This document shows, in pieces, positions 30,948-42,413 of a DNA stretch of 64,000 nucleotides (its first letter is position 1; each line of letters begins with the position of its first letter). Below the pieces are notes generated by a model. That model was not told the origin of the DNA, did no database searches, and saw only the letters and a program-made list of their open reading frames with translations. Origin of the DNA: Macrophomina tecta (lineage: Eukaryota > Ascomycota > Dothideomycetes > Botryosphaeriales > Botryosphaeriaceae); contig JAKSGN010000001.1 in assembly GCA_024180945.1 (NCBI GenBank), positions 62,001-126,000 on the forward strand, written 5' to 3'. The translations under genes were made by a program, and so were the position numbers.

Positions 30948-33450
30948 CTAGACGTACTCGAGAAATATTGGGCTCGTCACCACTTTCCCTCCATTCCATT
31001 CCCTACCGACAAAAAATACTGACCTGGACTGTCCTTTTGGAGCTCCTCTCACCTCTAAAGAGCCTTTTACGGCTGTGGGGAGTGCCGTGTCAGGAACGGC
31101 CTGCACCTTGATGAACAACTCCGCTCCACCTTTGATGTGAAGCGTTTCGCCCCCCGTCTTCAATATGCCTGCCTTGGAGAAGGACTTTTCGAAAGTCGGT
31201 TGCGGTCTGTGAGGGTTGCCATCAAGCACATTGCCAACCTTAACATACCCCCCGAGACTTCCAGAAATACGTACTGACTCAGGAAGGGCATCTCCATCCA
31301 GGAAAATGTTAACCCCATCATAATCACCACTGGTTCGTGTGCTGAAAGAAACTCTTGCTTTGTCAAGTAGAGCTACACTCTCTTCTGGGACGTAGCTTGT
31401 GCCGCCGAGAGGTTCAATCTGGCGGATGCCGCTGCTTCCTTTGATGGTGATCTTTCCATCCCAAACAGCCTCCCTGTAGCGGTCGTAGAGGCGAGCACCG
31501 CCCCAAGTGACGCGGATGATCTTCTTACTCGTCTGATCACCAGCTTCAGACCAGAGATCGCGTTGGTAGAAGATCTCAGATGCGTCAAAAGCTTCCAGAC
31601 TAGAGAATCCGCTCGAGCCGAGGACGTGGTACCAAAGCTCCAATGTTTGACCGGCCGGAACTCTGACATCATCTCCCTGCAGAAACTTCCCATCTCTTGT
31701 TCCCAGAAGACCAACCAGCCTCTCACCACTTGTGGCAAACGTCCTTCTTGCTCGCAGCGTGTCACCGACCTCTTGTCTCTCCAACGCGCGACTCAGAACA
31801 CCTGTGAGGCCGCCTTTGGTTCCGAAAACAGCGGTTCCAGGAACGCCTCCGCCGCATCTTCCACGATGCTCGTCGCTGTTTGCACAAGCGCCCATCTTCC
31901 ACCCCCTCTTTATGGCGTCCTTCAGCAGCCACTCGAACTGGCCCCACGCTGAACCAATCTCCACCAAGCGCTCCAACCGAGGGTGATGCCACCCAAGGTT
32001 GCACCTTCTACCGCCCACATGCGGAATCAGTAGGTGATTCTTCTCGTCGTGGGCGTAGGTGGCGTAAACTTCATCCAGCGGCCATGCACCGGGTGCGAGC
32101 TGCGCGCTAGTTCCCAAGTCTTCATTCCATTCAAAGCTGCGCGCCATATTTCCCCTCCTGTCAATTGGGAACTCCGGGGGCGAGCTTTCGGGATCGCCCA
32201 AGAAAACAACGTTGTGGTCGCCTCCCACAGCACTATTGCCGCACCATTCAGTGCCCGGAAATATTAGCAATTTCGCCTTATTTTCGCGGTTGATCTTCTT
32301 GATGAGCTCAAGCGTTGAAGACCAGCGTGCCGCGGTAATGTTAAAATCATTCGCAGTGTAACCTACGATATCCAGGCCTGCGATGAGCTGTGCGTACGAG
32401 AAGTTGTGTGCGCTGTCGTTGGTGCCCACTGTATCGTCGGAATGGACGTGGAGGTCTGCAAACAGAATCCTCGGGACGGGGCTACTCAGACTCACGGTCA
32501 GAAGTTCATCAGAAGTCCAGGATTGCTTGGACGATATGTCAATGAACTGGACAGTGATTCGGTAATCTCCCTCGTCCGGAAGCGCAATGTCCGCAAATGT
32601 GGCATAAGTCCATCCGTTCGATGGGACAAGCTGCTCCAGAACGTAGGCGACACCGTTCTTCCCGTCGCCCGAGGAGGATATGCGTAGCTCTGCTTTGATA
32701 TTTTTCATGTCCGTCGTGGCATTTCCCCATATGTCCTCCGCATGCACGTGGACAGGGAAACCAACATTCGGCCAGCACAACCTGGGTGAAAGGGCCTTGA
32801 TCTGGTGAATTGGCCCTGGGAGGATGGGAATGGCAATGTCTGGCTTTATCGCGGCAAAGCGGGAGGTCCCAACGGGATCGATGTACCAACGCATCAGGAA
32901 TTTGTCTTCCACGAAAGTTTGCGCTCTTGTGCCGCGAGCGCCAAAGCGGCGGTCGCCGAGACGGACTACGATCTTGTCCCCTGGGTTGAGATATCCGTCC
33001 ACAATGTCCACTATGATGGCCTTTTGAAATGGCCTCTCATGCCCTTTCTGATCGAAGCGCACGGACAATCCTTGGACTGTGGCAGGGTCTTGACCGGGTA
33101 GAAGGGGGCTGGGCATATATTCGGCAGACACGAAGTTGTCCTTCGTCGGATCAGATGTCTGGAAAAGTGCCCAATCCTACATTCCTGTCAGCTCATGGCT
33201 GCCGGTCGAGCGGTCCGATACCAACCGAATAAAATTTAAAAGTCCCTTTAATCCACGCCCCGTCGGCAAGACCACTGCCACCGACAGTATACTCAACGAT
33301 GACTTCAGTCCATTGCCCTGCTATGAGAGTATCAATGTTGCAGGCCAACATTCCCAAAAACGGCAACGACTTGACTCGCTGATAAAAGCCTGTCGGTGCT
33401 ACATAGTCTCCCGCCGCGGCTCGGAGTTCTTCGTCGGTAAGAGTCTTCAT
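30948..33450 (-). CDS. DUF3604-family PHP-like protein (putative metal-dependent hydrolase)
   Basis: Exons complement(join(30948..33176, 33226..33450)), 817 aa; the 49-nt intron (GTTGGT...GTAG) joins TFKFYS to DWALFQTSD in phase. DUF3604 proteins carry a PHP-like metal site. Here ADLHVHSDDTVGTNDS gives the HxH-type motif; IFPGTEWCGNSAVGGDHNV, LLIPHVGGRR and NSDEHRGRCGGGVPGTAV supply further His/Asp/Glu ligands. N-terminal (~1-270) and C-terminal (~560-817) beta-rich parts flank the catalytic core. No signal peptide. The function of the family is largely unknown; many members are bacterial, so ancient transfer is possible but not shown here. Confidence 0.8.
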
Positions 33451-34059
33451 GTCTAATTGCCACCTGGAGCGTGCGAATGGAATGGGATTACTGCTGTTCT
33501 CTGGCCAATTTTGCGCGTTCTCTGCGTTTCAAAGGCACTCGGAAGAAGAAAGATTATGGTCACGACTTCCTCGTGGTGGATTGCGTGCTTTCACGGGCCT
33601 TTCCAGTGGAGGCTGGGTGTACTGTTGCCGACGTCGCTTGGAAATAACAGCTATGGATATCGTATCCCCAAGAGCTGAAGCAGTCTTTAGATGCATATAC
33701 TCTCAATCATTTATTGTATTGACTTGCTGAGGATTGCCGTATCCATAGCCAGAGGCCGTGCTTGACGCCCCGACAAATTCGCGCAACAAGAGTGCGAAAA
33801 GTCAAAAACTCTCACAAAGTGTCTGGCCGGCTTGCAGAAGCTTGGCATGATGGACTGCCATCGCACAGGAAAGACTTTCCGAACGCTCTTTCGACCATTC
33901 AGAAGGGCAAAGGCGCCCGCGGCCACTCCAGTCACAAATCCGTCGCCCAGTCAAAACCTCCGCACGCCGCAATCACCCGGCGTTGCTCGACCTGGTCCGC
34001 ATGTTGCCGGCTCGCCCTCTCTTCCTACTCAATGTGTAGTGTCCCAACATTCTCGCACC
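33451..34059. promoter_or_regulatory. Intergenic: DUF3604 gene upstream region
   Basis: 609 bp holding the promoter of the DUF3604 gene and the 3' flank of the PhiA-like gene (both minus strand). Overlapping short ORFs have no domain. Confidence 0.45.
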
Positions 34060-34673
34060 TCATACCAAATATTTACAGCTCGTTGCGTTCTTCACGCTCT
34101 CCGTCCGAATTTCGAAGGGAATGCATTCGTCCTTATATTGCTGGGGCTTGCCATAGTCCTTCTCAGAATAGATCCAAAAGCTTTGGTCAGAGCCACTGCA
34201 GGCCAGCCAATTTCCTCCTCCGTACTGAAGCTTGTTTTCAATTCTTGAGAACCGATTCAGATATGGGTACTCGTTGGTGGGCTTGCTGAAGTAGTCAGGC
34301 CAACTGTAGGCGAATAGTCCGTCCGCAACACCGGAGATATCGACGTATGCTTTGTCTATTGGTCAGCAAACCCTCGCGATCAGGCCCAATGCCGTATGGG
34401 GTAGAACGCACCAGTCTGCGAATAGTTTGCATTGGGACTCCTATACATCGTAAGAGTTCCGTTGATATCGCCCATAGCCAGAATAGGGTCCACATCGCCA
34501 CAGGTTGAGTTCGTCTCTCGGCCAATGAAAAAAAATTGATCGGTGGCTTTGAGGGGGGCACCATCGATAGTGGCATTTTTCGACACGGCGATCATCTTGA
34601 ATGGTGTGGTGTCAATGGCGGCATAGGCCGCGGGCAACAGGGCCGCAATGGAGGGGAGAGTGCTGAGCTTCAT
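34060..34673 (-). CDS. Small secreted protein, PhiA-like (cell-wall associated)
   Basis: Exons complement(join(34060..34349, 34412..34673)), 183 aa, 62-nt GT-AG intron in phase. Signal peptide MKLSTLPSIAALLPAAYAA. The mature part (FKMIAVSKNATIDG, FFFIGRETNSTCG, AYVDISGVADGLFAYSW, GGGNWLACSG, C-terminal DECIPFEIR) has the layout of fungal PhiA/cell-wall phialide-type proteins: a FxVIA-like first strand, a middle Tyr-rich region and a W-x-x-C near the end. Three cysteine positions (STCG, WLACSG, DECI) and a fourth near the end (SCKY) suggest disulphides. The family assignment rests on overall pattern only. Confidence 0.6.
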
Positions 34674-35118
34674 AATGTCGTGCTTAAGAGGATATTCCTA
34701 GCTTCAGGAAAGTTGACAGCGAGGCTTCAAGCGGCTTCTTATAGCACAAATCGCGTTCAGGAGAGACTTCCTCCTTGGCTGCCTGACCGGCCAATCTCGA
34801 ACAGCTTGGTCCAGCCTTCACCGACTCGTGGCAGCACAGTGATCGCCTTCGGGTTCGTGCATGAGCCACTCAGCCGTCATTTTCACAGCTTGAATGACTC
34901 GCCAAAGGACATTGCCAACTACAAGTGTCCTATACTGGCTTTCTTCCCATTTTCAGGCTGCTGCATGCAAGCCGTCTGACAACTTGAAATCACATAGCTC
35001 TGCTCAGGCCGCATTTTGACATTAGGACTAGATTTTATCGTACATGAGTTGGTATCTTCTGACTGAACGCAAAAGGCTGCTCGGAGGAAAATAAAGCTCA
35101 GGGGAGCCGACGTCCAGT
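34674..35118. other. Intergenic interval
   Basis: 445 bp between two minus-strand secreted-protein genes: promoter of the PhiA-like gene and 3' flank of the cutinase. No coding signal. Confidence 0.45.
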
Positions 35119-36203
35119 TTACTTCTTGGAGCCTCCAAGGCCGCCAAACCCGGACAGACCGCTCATGAGACCAGATCCGCCGCTGGATCCTCCGAGCCCA
35201 GAAAGGGCAGAAAGCCCACCCAGACCGCTACCGGATCCGCCCAACCCCCCCAAAAGGCCGGATCCGCCGCCCGAGCCGCCAAGACCACCGAATAGGCCGG
35301 ACCCAGAAGAAGAGCTGCCTGAGGACGAGCTACTGCTGCCCTCGGATGAAGCGCCACTGCTACCTTCGGACGAGTTTCCAGAGGAAGTGCCGCCGGAGGA
35401 TGGTGGAGTGCTACCCAGCTGGCTTTGGATGAACTCTGCCGCGGGGCCGGTGGAAGCGGACGCGTATGAAAGATGAGCGGGAGTGATAATGAACTGGTTG
35501 GTGCAGACAAGGTCTCCAGCTGCGCAAAAGATCTTTGTCTTGGATTGGTCGATATTGCGGAACGGTTGCGCGCGAAGAGGATCACCAAAGGTCACAGCCG
35601 CCTGCACACAGGGTCAGTCCGCGGCCAGAAGAAGTGATTTCAGCGTGGGGGAAAAACTTACGGCCACCTTCTGTGCTTCTGTTCCGCTCAAGTTCATGAG
35701 GCATCCATGAACCTGCTGAGCTCCTTGAGAGTAGCCCGCCAGAACGATCTTGGTGTCTGGGCATTTGGCCACAGCTTGCTTGACAAGCTGAGCGCAATTC
35801 TGGCTACCCTGCGCCTGGGCTGGAGACACACTTCCTACGAACGTACCAGCCATATCAGCAGGGTAATTCACCCCCTGGGTGGCGAGTTGGCCAGCGCCGA
35901 GAGCGGACTCCAGCTTCTGCTTGAGGGCGGGACCAACGGTTGATCCCATCTACGATTCACATTAGCCCCACGTCCCCCGGCATGCAGATGAGATTGACGA
36001 ACATTTCCCTGTTCGGTGGTTCCGCGTGCGAAGATGTAGGTAACAGGCTTGCATTCCCCGGACTGGACGTCGTTGGCGGTATTGCCGCCCATGCCTGGAA
36101 TGGAGAAGCCTTGGCGGGCCTCCAGCTGCGGGACGGGAATAGCTGGGGCAGCGCTTGCTGCCGCAGCGAGAGCCAAGAGAGTGTAGTAGTTGAGAGCAAC
36201 CAT
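35119..36203 (-). CDS. Cutinase with a Gly/Ser-rich C-terminal extension
   Basis: Serine esterase that cleaves plant cutin. Exons complement(join(35119..35601, 35662..35949, 36003..36203)), 323 aa; both introns are GT-AG and in phase. Signal peptide then a short propeptide ending near QLEARQ. The cutinase core has YIFARGTTEQGNMGSTVGP (oxyanion side), the nucleophile elbow VLAGYSQGAQ, GDPLRAQPF, the catalytic Asp in CAAGDLVC and His in ITPAHLSY. Disulphide cysteines are present (GECKP, CAQL, CPDT). After residue ~235 comes an ~85-residue low-complexity tail of Ser then repeated GLGG/SGLGG blocks ending in GSKK; classical cutinases of ~210-230 aa lack it. The tail may tether the enzyme to wall or surface. 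Confidence 0.93.
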
Positions 36204-38221
36204 GATTAGATGGGTCTGGGTATCAGATGTATGTGTGGTTATTACGATGGAGGGGTTTGAGATGGGAACGAGTGTAAGATGAGTAAGCTTTGGAAAGTGG
36301 GAGCCTCAGAGCGAGTGATGAGGATGTAGATGCTTCCTTCTTGCATGTCTCAGGCATTTTGTCCTTAAGTATTGCTCTGGCGATGCCTACCTCGTACTGC
36401 CCAGCATCGCTAGCGTACTGGAACGTCCCATCTGAAACGCTGAGCCGCTGGATGGGAACGTGGCCGAGGCTGCAAAAGCAAGTTTCCGAGGCCCGTTTCG
36501 ATGGTGATAAACCAAACGTGTTTACAAGCAGGACTCGGTTGTGGTGTGAGGAGAATGCCTCATACGCGCCGTTGTAGCAGAGGAACCACTAGGCCGTGCC
36601 CATGACGCCGTCGCGCTATTGTCTAACCAGCCAGAACGTCAGAATACGGTGCGGGTGGCTTGGTGTGTTCGGCCTGGACGGAGGAGCTAGCGGGGGTGCT
36701 TTCATGCCTCGGGACGTAGGAAGAACGGTGAAGGTCCTTGGACAGTCTAGCGGACGATCGTGTTCTTTGCCCGCTGAGATTGGGCCGAGATCCCGAAGAA
36801 GCCATGCTCTGCACTACAACAATTCACACTCTCGCTGGGCGATGGAGAGGATGCTACAGTGGCAGAGCCAGGAAGCCCGGTGGAACGTGGCAACGTCTTG
36901 AGAACAGTCTCGCCAGGTGGCCGTACACGTCGGGGTTGACTTAAAGGTGCTGGCTTGCGGGAAAGCGGCGTGGTGCAACGGGACTCGTCGAGCTCAGGTC
37001 GCAAGATGGCCGTGCAAGCCGGACGGTTCGCTCTCTGTAACGCATCGTGTGGATGGCCACTCGCTTGCTCGCACTAGACGCCGAATAGATGCCGGCTGGC
37101 GCTGAGCCAGGCCGAGGGAAAGCTACAGATTGTTGTTGCGCCGAGAGGTTGAAAACGGCATCATCACTTGTGTGGGATGGCTGGATTGACAAGCCAAGGC
37201 ACTCTAGCGGAGGGTAGAGAGGGCCACTTCTTCAGCATGTTTCGGGATGCAACCATTCGAGGATCCTCCAACAACAAAAAGCACCCGGAAAAGCGGCTAC
37301 GAGAAAAAGCAAAAAGCCGAGGTTGCACCTATTCTCTACGCTCATCAAGGAGCCAAGTTTAGCCTCCTTTCCACCCGCACACTGCGAGTCTGTCTCCTCC
37401 ACTGCCCCGGAAATGATTGCCCTCGATCCTTGTGCGACCGCCGCGAGCCCTGAATTATCCGGAACATGATCTCCTCCCTTGCGCGACCGAGAGTGCGGTT
37501 CTGCCGCGCATCAATGGGAATCAATAAGCCCGGGCAAGAGCTGAAGGCGAAATCAGGATCGGACACTGCGAGCTACACTCCGGGCAGACCGTAGCAGCGC
37601 CTTTGAACTCCCGGCACGAAAACAAGGAGCCGCTTGATCAAGGCTGTGAACAGATCCGTTCATGTAAAATGAAAACGGCTCCGTCAACGCCTTGACTACT
37701 ACGCAGCACGAGCCCTGATTCGGCTTCGCTGCCCACGGCAAGAGTTGGTAGTAGGATTACTGCCCTGAGGCTTGGGAGCGTTCGCCCGCACGCGGATATG
37801 ACCAGCTCATCTGTGCGTCTTCGTCGCGATGAACACTTCCTCTCTCCACGATGCCAGCGCGCTGCGAGTCATCATCCACCGCGGACTTGTCCTTGCTGTT
37901 CCACGAATGTCTCCGACGAGGGTTTCGCTCCCACAAACTTCCGGGCATTTGCTTGCGGGAACTCTCGATGCAGCTTACCCCACGGCTTGGTGCGCAGGCG
38001 CACCAATCGCGGCGGGCGCCTGAGAAGTGAGTTTCCCTTGGTTCCGGAACGTATTCGGCTCAGCCAATGAAACGGTCGAGTCTCGTCACAGCATTCCAGA
38101 TTGCGGGGACGAAGACTGTGATGCGCGGCCAGGTTCCCCACGATCTTACTTCGTCCTGTCCCGCAGCTTGGCCCAGCGCTGGTTCCATCTCCTCCTCCGC
38201 CCGTCCCGCCCGCTCGCAGCT
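36204..38221. other. Gene-free interval upstream of cutinase and NADH dehydrogenase
   Basis: About 2 kb between divergent genes, so it contains both promoters. Many overlapping ORFs under 100 codons occur on both strands, none with a domain. The frame of the NADH dehydrogenase is open leftward to 38027 but with no ATG, so an unseen 5' exon cannot be excluded. Confidence 0.45.
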
Positions 38222-39610
38222 ATGGTACAAAGATCTCCGCCCTACGCTGTGCGAGACGCGGACATGCCGCAGGACTTCGATTCCGGGGGCAGCTCACACG
38301 TGAATCTGAACGACTACATCGACAACGACGACGACATGGACACCAGCAACGGAAAGCAGCGCATCACCATCATCGGCACCGGATGGGCCGGCTTCACGCT
38401 GGCAACATCGCTGGACGAATCCAAGTTCGCCATCACCATCATCTCTCCGCAGCCGTCGCTCGTCTACACGCCCCTCCTCGCCAGCGCTGCAACCGCCAAG
38501 TTTGCATTCTACCTTGCCGAGGAGCCAATACGCGGGAAGAAGAGGGGCATGCGCTACGTCAAAGCGACTGTTGAGGACATCGACCTCGACAGGAAGGTTC
38601 TACGCTGCAAGACCGCGTTCGATTGGTGCAAGCAGGACGACACGTTCGAAGAGTCCTACGACAGGCTTGTCATAGCCCCGGGCTGCAAACCCAACATGTT
38701 CAACACGCCCGGCGTGGAGAAGTATGCCCAGTTCGTGAAGACGGTCGACGACGCACGTCAACTGCGCCGGCGGCTCTTCGAGCAGCTGGAGAAAGCATCC
38801 ATGCCCGGCCTTACCGAGCAGCAACAGCGAGACAAGCTGCGAGTCATCATTGTTGGCGGAGGGCCGACCGGCGTGGAGATCTGCGCCGAGATGTGGGATC
38901 TCGCACACACTGACCTGCAAAAGCTGTACCCCGGCGTAGCGGACAAGCTCAGCATCGCCATCCACGATGTTGCACCCCACATCCTTAGCGCGTACGATCA
39001 GAAGCTGTACGAGTATGCCCGTGAGCGGCTGGTGGAGAGGAACGTCGAAGTCCGAACGAATTCCCACATTGAGCGGGTGGAGCAAAACGAGCTGTACACC
39101 AAGGAAGACGGCTGCCTGCCTTGCGGCTTGCTGATCTGGGCTACTGGAAACAAAAACGTGCCTCTGATTGAACGCCTCGCTGTCAAGAAATGCGAAAAAG
39201 GGCTCGTGCGCGTGCTCACCGACAATCGTCTGCGCGTATACAGACTAGAAGGAGATGGCGGAGAGAAGGGTGAGATTTGGGAAGGCGTGTATGGGCTGGG
39301 AGATGCATGCGACATTGAGGGTGCGCCTTTACCAACCACGGCAGAAGTTGCGGTGCAAAAGGCTCGCTATCTGGCAAGTGTTTTGAACAGCGGCTCAGAG
39401 ACAGCCTACAAGTTCCGACCAAAGGGGCTGGTCACCTACATTGGCGGCCACGATGGCATCATCCAAGATGGCGAATGGACGGGCAAACTTGCGTGGCTCT
39501 CGTGGAGGCAAGGTAGTCTGGGCTGGACGAGGAGCCTGAGAGCAAAGTCAATGATATTCCTGACTTGGGGGGTAAATTGGCTGTTTGGCTCCGAGCTTGC
39601 GAGACTTTGA
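38222..39610 (+). CDS. Type II NADH:ubiquinone oxidoreductase-like (alternative NADH dehydrogenase/FSP1-like)
   Basis: Single-subunit flavoprotein that passes electrons from NAD(P)H to quinone without proton pumping. The first ATG in frame is at 38222 (462 aa); upstream codons stay open but lack ATG. FAD-binding Rossmann motif ITIIGTGWAGFTLATSLD near residue 47, substrate-loop SLVYTPLLASAATAKF, the NAD(P)H Rossmann VIIVGGGPTGVEICAEMWD mid-protein, LLIWATGNKN and VYGLGDACDI (second FAD contact), and a C-terminal membrane-facing segment ending in KSMIFLTWGVNWLFGSEL. The final hydrophobic amphipathic helix fits peripheral attachment to the inner membrane. A typical N-terminal targeting peptide is not obvious from this start. 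Intronless here. Confidence 0.88.
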   Translation: MVQRSPPYAVRDADMPQDFDSGGSSHVNLNDYIDNDDDMDTSNGKQRITIIGTGWAGFTLATSLDESKFAITIISPQPSLVYTPLLASAATAKFAFYLAEEPIRGKKRGMRYVKATVEDIDLDRKVLRCKTAFDWCKQDDTFEESYDRLVIAPGCKPNMFNTPGVEKYAQFVKTVDDARQLRRRLFEQLEKASMPGLTEQQQRDKLRVIIVGGGPTGVEICAEMWDLAHTDLQKLYPGVADKLSIAIHDVAPHILSAYDQKLYEYARERLVERNVEVRTNSHIERVEQNELYTKEDGCLPCGLLIWATGNKNVPLIERLAVKKCEKGLVRVLTDNRLRVYRLEGDGGEKGEIWEGVYGLGDACDIEGAPLPTTAEVAVQKARYLASVLNSGSETAYKFRPKGLVTYIGGHDGIIQDGEWTGKLAWLSWRQGSLGWTRSLRAKSMIFLTWGVNWLFGSELARL

Positions 39611-40664
39611 GACATCTGTTGCATCCGTCCGAATACCAAGCATAGGCCAAAGCTTCCCCAGTCAACTACTGAGCTCTCGGGTGCTCCAGCGCGCGGTGTT
39701 TCTCTATTTGTACCGGCGTTGTGTGGAATTCGCGAACGCAAGTTGTATGCAGTTGCTCTTGTACTTCAGGGCATTAATCCCTTGCCCCCGAACAAATGCA
39801 ACACCGTCTCGGCAAACAGATAGCCGACGCGATTGAGATCTGAGGTCACCTTTAGCTTCTCTCACCAGGATGGCGCTGGTCCTGTGCACAAGGAGATAAT
39901 GACGAACCGTGATCTACACACATTGGAAGACCGAGGTTCTGTTACGGCCGATGAACAGGACTCGGGATTAGCCCATGAGTATTTGCAGGGATACTCTTGC
40001 ACTAGCCAGAGTAAGAAGGCATGTCAGTCCAAGTATTGGTGGGAGTTTGCACCGCTGATCCTCGGTGATAGCACGCCACCTCGGGGATAAAAATACTGGA
40101 CGGCCTTAGGAAATTGAGAACGATAGCTTCACGGCTCACGTGGACTACGGGGATAACATCTCGGCTCGGTATTAGTTTTGCTATTCTCAAAGGCGAGGGA
40201 ACATCCCCTCCTTCGCCGTCATTGGTACTGGGGCCCTTAACGAGTGGCCTTGTATCTCCGAAGCCACGTTCTCATGAGTTGCGCCATGATTCGGAACCTC
40301 GACGGCCTAGCCAAGCGAAGCCTAAGGCCGCGGAATATTTTTGATGAGACACAGTCTGGCCCGCGCTGTGCTGGTACGGGGAGCAGCAACAGAGGCTGAT
40401 AGGCGCGGTGAGCATGCGGCACAACAGCATGCACGCACAGTGCTCAGCGATTCGGGTCGGCATCACAGGCGTTGGCAATGCCGAGTCTAGAATAGGAGAG
40501 TCCCGGCTTCACCGGTGCTCAGTTATAAACAGCCTTCTCCCATCCGGGGTATGAGTTTTTCTGACAGGCAACCCTCCGCAGAAGACCAAGACGCGCTCTG
40601 CGCTCTCGTTCGTTAGCAGTCTGTCATTTTGAACCGCACAATCGTTTTCCGGGCAGGAATTAAC
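39611..40664. promoter_or_regulatory. Intergenic: tannase upstream region
   Basis: About 1 kb between two plus-strand genes. No supported gene. It should contain the NADH dehydrogenase terminator and the tannase promoter. Confidence 0.45.
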
Positions 40665-42413
40665 ATGCTGTCTCCTTCCCGTGTCGCCATGGCGGCCGCC
40701 TCTCTCGCAGTCGTGCAAGCTGCTTCACTTGCGGATGTTTGCACCAAGACCTACGTGCAATCTGCACTCCCAGCCGATGATTTCTACCCGGGCATCACCA
40801 TCGACGCCACTTCCGTTCAAGCTGCCGTGGTTACCAATTCCTCGGTCAGCTCCGAGTGGTATCCCACCGGTGTCATCGAGTACTGCAATGTCACCTTCGC
40901 TTACTCCCACGACGGTATCGCCAATGACGCCGTGCATGTTTCATACCTGGTCCCCAGGCCTGAGGACTTTCAGAACCGCTACGTATCCACCGGCGGAGGT
41001 GGATTGGCCATCAACTCGCAAGCGCAGTACAGTCCCTCCGGCATCCTCGTTGGTGCTGTCTCCGGAATAACTGACGGTGGTTTCGGAACGTTCTCGACCG
41101 ACTGGGACGACGTTTTCCTCCTTGCCAACAACACCATCAATTGGCAGTCAACCTACATGTTTGGCTACCAGGCCCACCACGAGCTTGCCATACTGGGCAA
41201 GCAATTCTCCCGCAACTTCTTCAACGTCTCCGAGGCCGACAAGGTCTATTCATACTACCAGGGCTGCTCCGAGGGTGGCCGCGAGGGCTGGAGCCAAGTG
41301 CAGCGTTTTGCTGACCAGTTCGACGGCGCTGTTATCGGGGCTCCTGCGTTCAGGTATGGCCAGCAGCAAGTCAATCACCTGGTTCCCAACGTCGTTGAAA
41401 AGACGGTCGGCTACTACCCTCCGACCTGTGAGTTGGAGAAGATCATGAATCTGACCATCGCCGCTTGCGACCTTCTGGACGGCAAGGCCGATGGCGTTGT
41501 TTCTCGCTCCGACTTGTGCAAGCTGCACTTCAACATCAACAGCACGATTGGCAAACCGTACTACTGCGCAGCTACGGCTGCTTCTGGGAGCAGTGGCTTT
41601 GGTGCGTTGGAGGCCCGCCAAATGCCCACCGCCGCCACGCCGGAGCAGAATGGAACAATCACCGCCAAGGGCGTCGCTGTCGCAAGCACTATCATCGACG
41701 GCCTTCATGACTCTGAGGGACGCCGCGTTTACATATCGTACCAGCCTGGTGCGTCTTTCGCTGATGCTGCCACAGCTTACGACTCGACTACCGGAACGTG
41801 GGGCCTGAGCATCAGCTCTCTCGGCGGTGAGTGGGTTGCACGCTACCTCTTGCTTCAGGATGAGACCAACCTTTCCGCTCTCGATAATGTCACGTACGAC
41901 ACCCTGAAGGATTGGATGGGTCTGGGGATGAGCAGATACGGAGATTCTCTACAGACGACCCACCCCGATCTTACGGCCTTCCAGTCCGCTGGCGGCAAGG
42001 TCATCCACCTCCACGGCGAGCAAGATAACTCCATCCCCACGGGCTCATCTGTGCATTACTACGAGTCCGTGCGCAGCATCATGTACCCGCACCTGAGCTA
42101 CAACGACAGTACTGCCGCGCTTGACGATTTCTACCGTCTCTATTTAGTCCCTGGCGCCGCTCACTGTTCGTCCAACCCCTACCAACCCGCTGGCTCCTGG
42201 CCCCAAACGACGCTGCAGACAATGATTGAATGGGTTGAGAACGCAGCAGCTCCTGACACGCTCAGCCGTACCTCTGGGCTTGACCCCATTTGCCGCTGGC
42301 CTCTGCGCCCGTTGTGGGCCAACAACGGAACTTCTTTCGACTGCGTGTACGACCAGGCCTCCATCAACACCTGGAAGTACAACTTCGACGCCTGGAAGAT
42401 GCCGCTTTATTGA
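40665..42413 (+). CDS. Tannase/feruloyl esterase family secreted esterase
   Basis: Intronless, 582 aa from ATG 40665 (signal peptide MLSPSRVAMAAASLAVVQAA). Family PF07519 members hydrolyse gallate esters of tannins or ferulate esters of plant wall. The family markers are present: early VCTKTYVQSALP, oxyanion region YVSTGGGGLAI, the nucleophile motif GCSEGGREGW (GCSxGG), FDGAVIGAPAFR, an Asp in HGEQDNSIPTGS and the catalytic His in PGAAHCSSNP. The paired Cys next to Ser and His (CS...HC) that forms the family disulphide is visible. About eight N-x-S/T sequons fit secretion. A short segment rich in A/T/Q near residues 310-340 matches the proteolytic linker region of fungal tannases. Gallate versus ferulate specificity cannot be told. 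Confidence 0.92.
   Translation: MLSPSRVAMAAASLAVVQAASLADVCTKTYVQSALPADDFYPGITIDATSVQAAVVTNSSVSSEWYPTGVIEYCNVTFAYSHDGIANDAVHVSYLVPRPEDFQNRYVSTGGGGLAINSQAQYSPSGILVGAVSGITDGGFGTFSTDWDDVFLLANNTINWQSTYMFGYQAHHELAILGKQFSRNFFNVSEADKVYSYYQGCSEGGREGWSQVQRFADQFDGAVIGAPAFRYGQQQVNHLVPNVVEKTVGYYPPTCELEKIMNLTIAACDLLDGKADGVVSRSDLCKLHFNINSTIGKPYYCAATAASGSSGFGALEARQMPTAATPEQNGTITAKGVAVASTIIDGLHDSEGRRVYISYQPGASFADAATAYDSTTGTWGLSISSLGGEWVARYLLLQDETNLSALDNVTYDTLKDWMGLGMSRYGDSLQTTHPDLTAFQSAGGKVIHLHGEQDNSIPTGSSVHYYESVRSIMYPHLSYNDSTAALDDFYRLYLVPGAAHCSSNPYQPAGSWPQTTLQTMIEWVENAAAPDTLSRTSGLDPICRWPLRPLWANNGTSFDCVYDQASINTWKYNFDAWKMPLY

Noticed and set aside
38027..38221. Upstream extension of the NADH dehydrogenase frame
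   Set aside because: The frame is open but has no ATG until 38222; GTG at 38027 is not a credible eukaryotic start.
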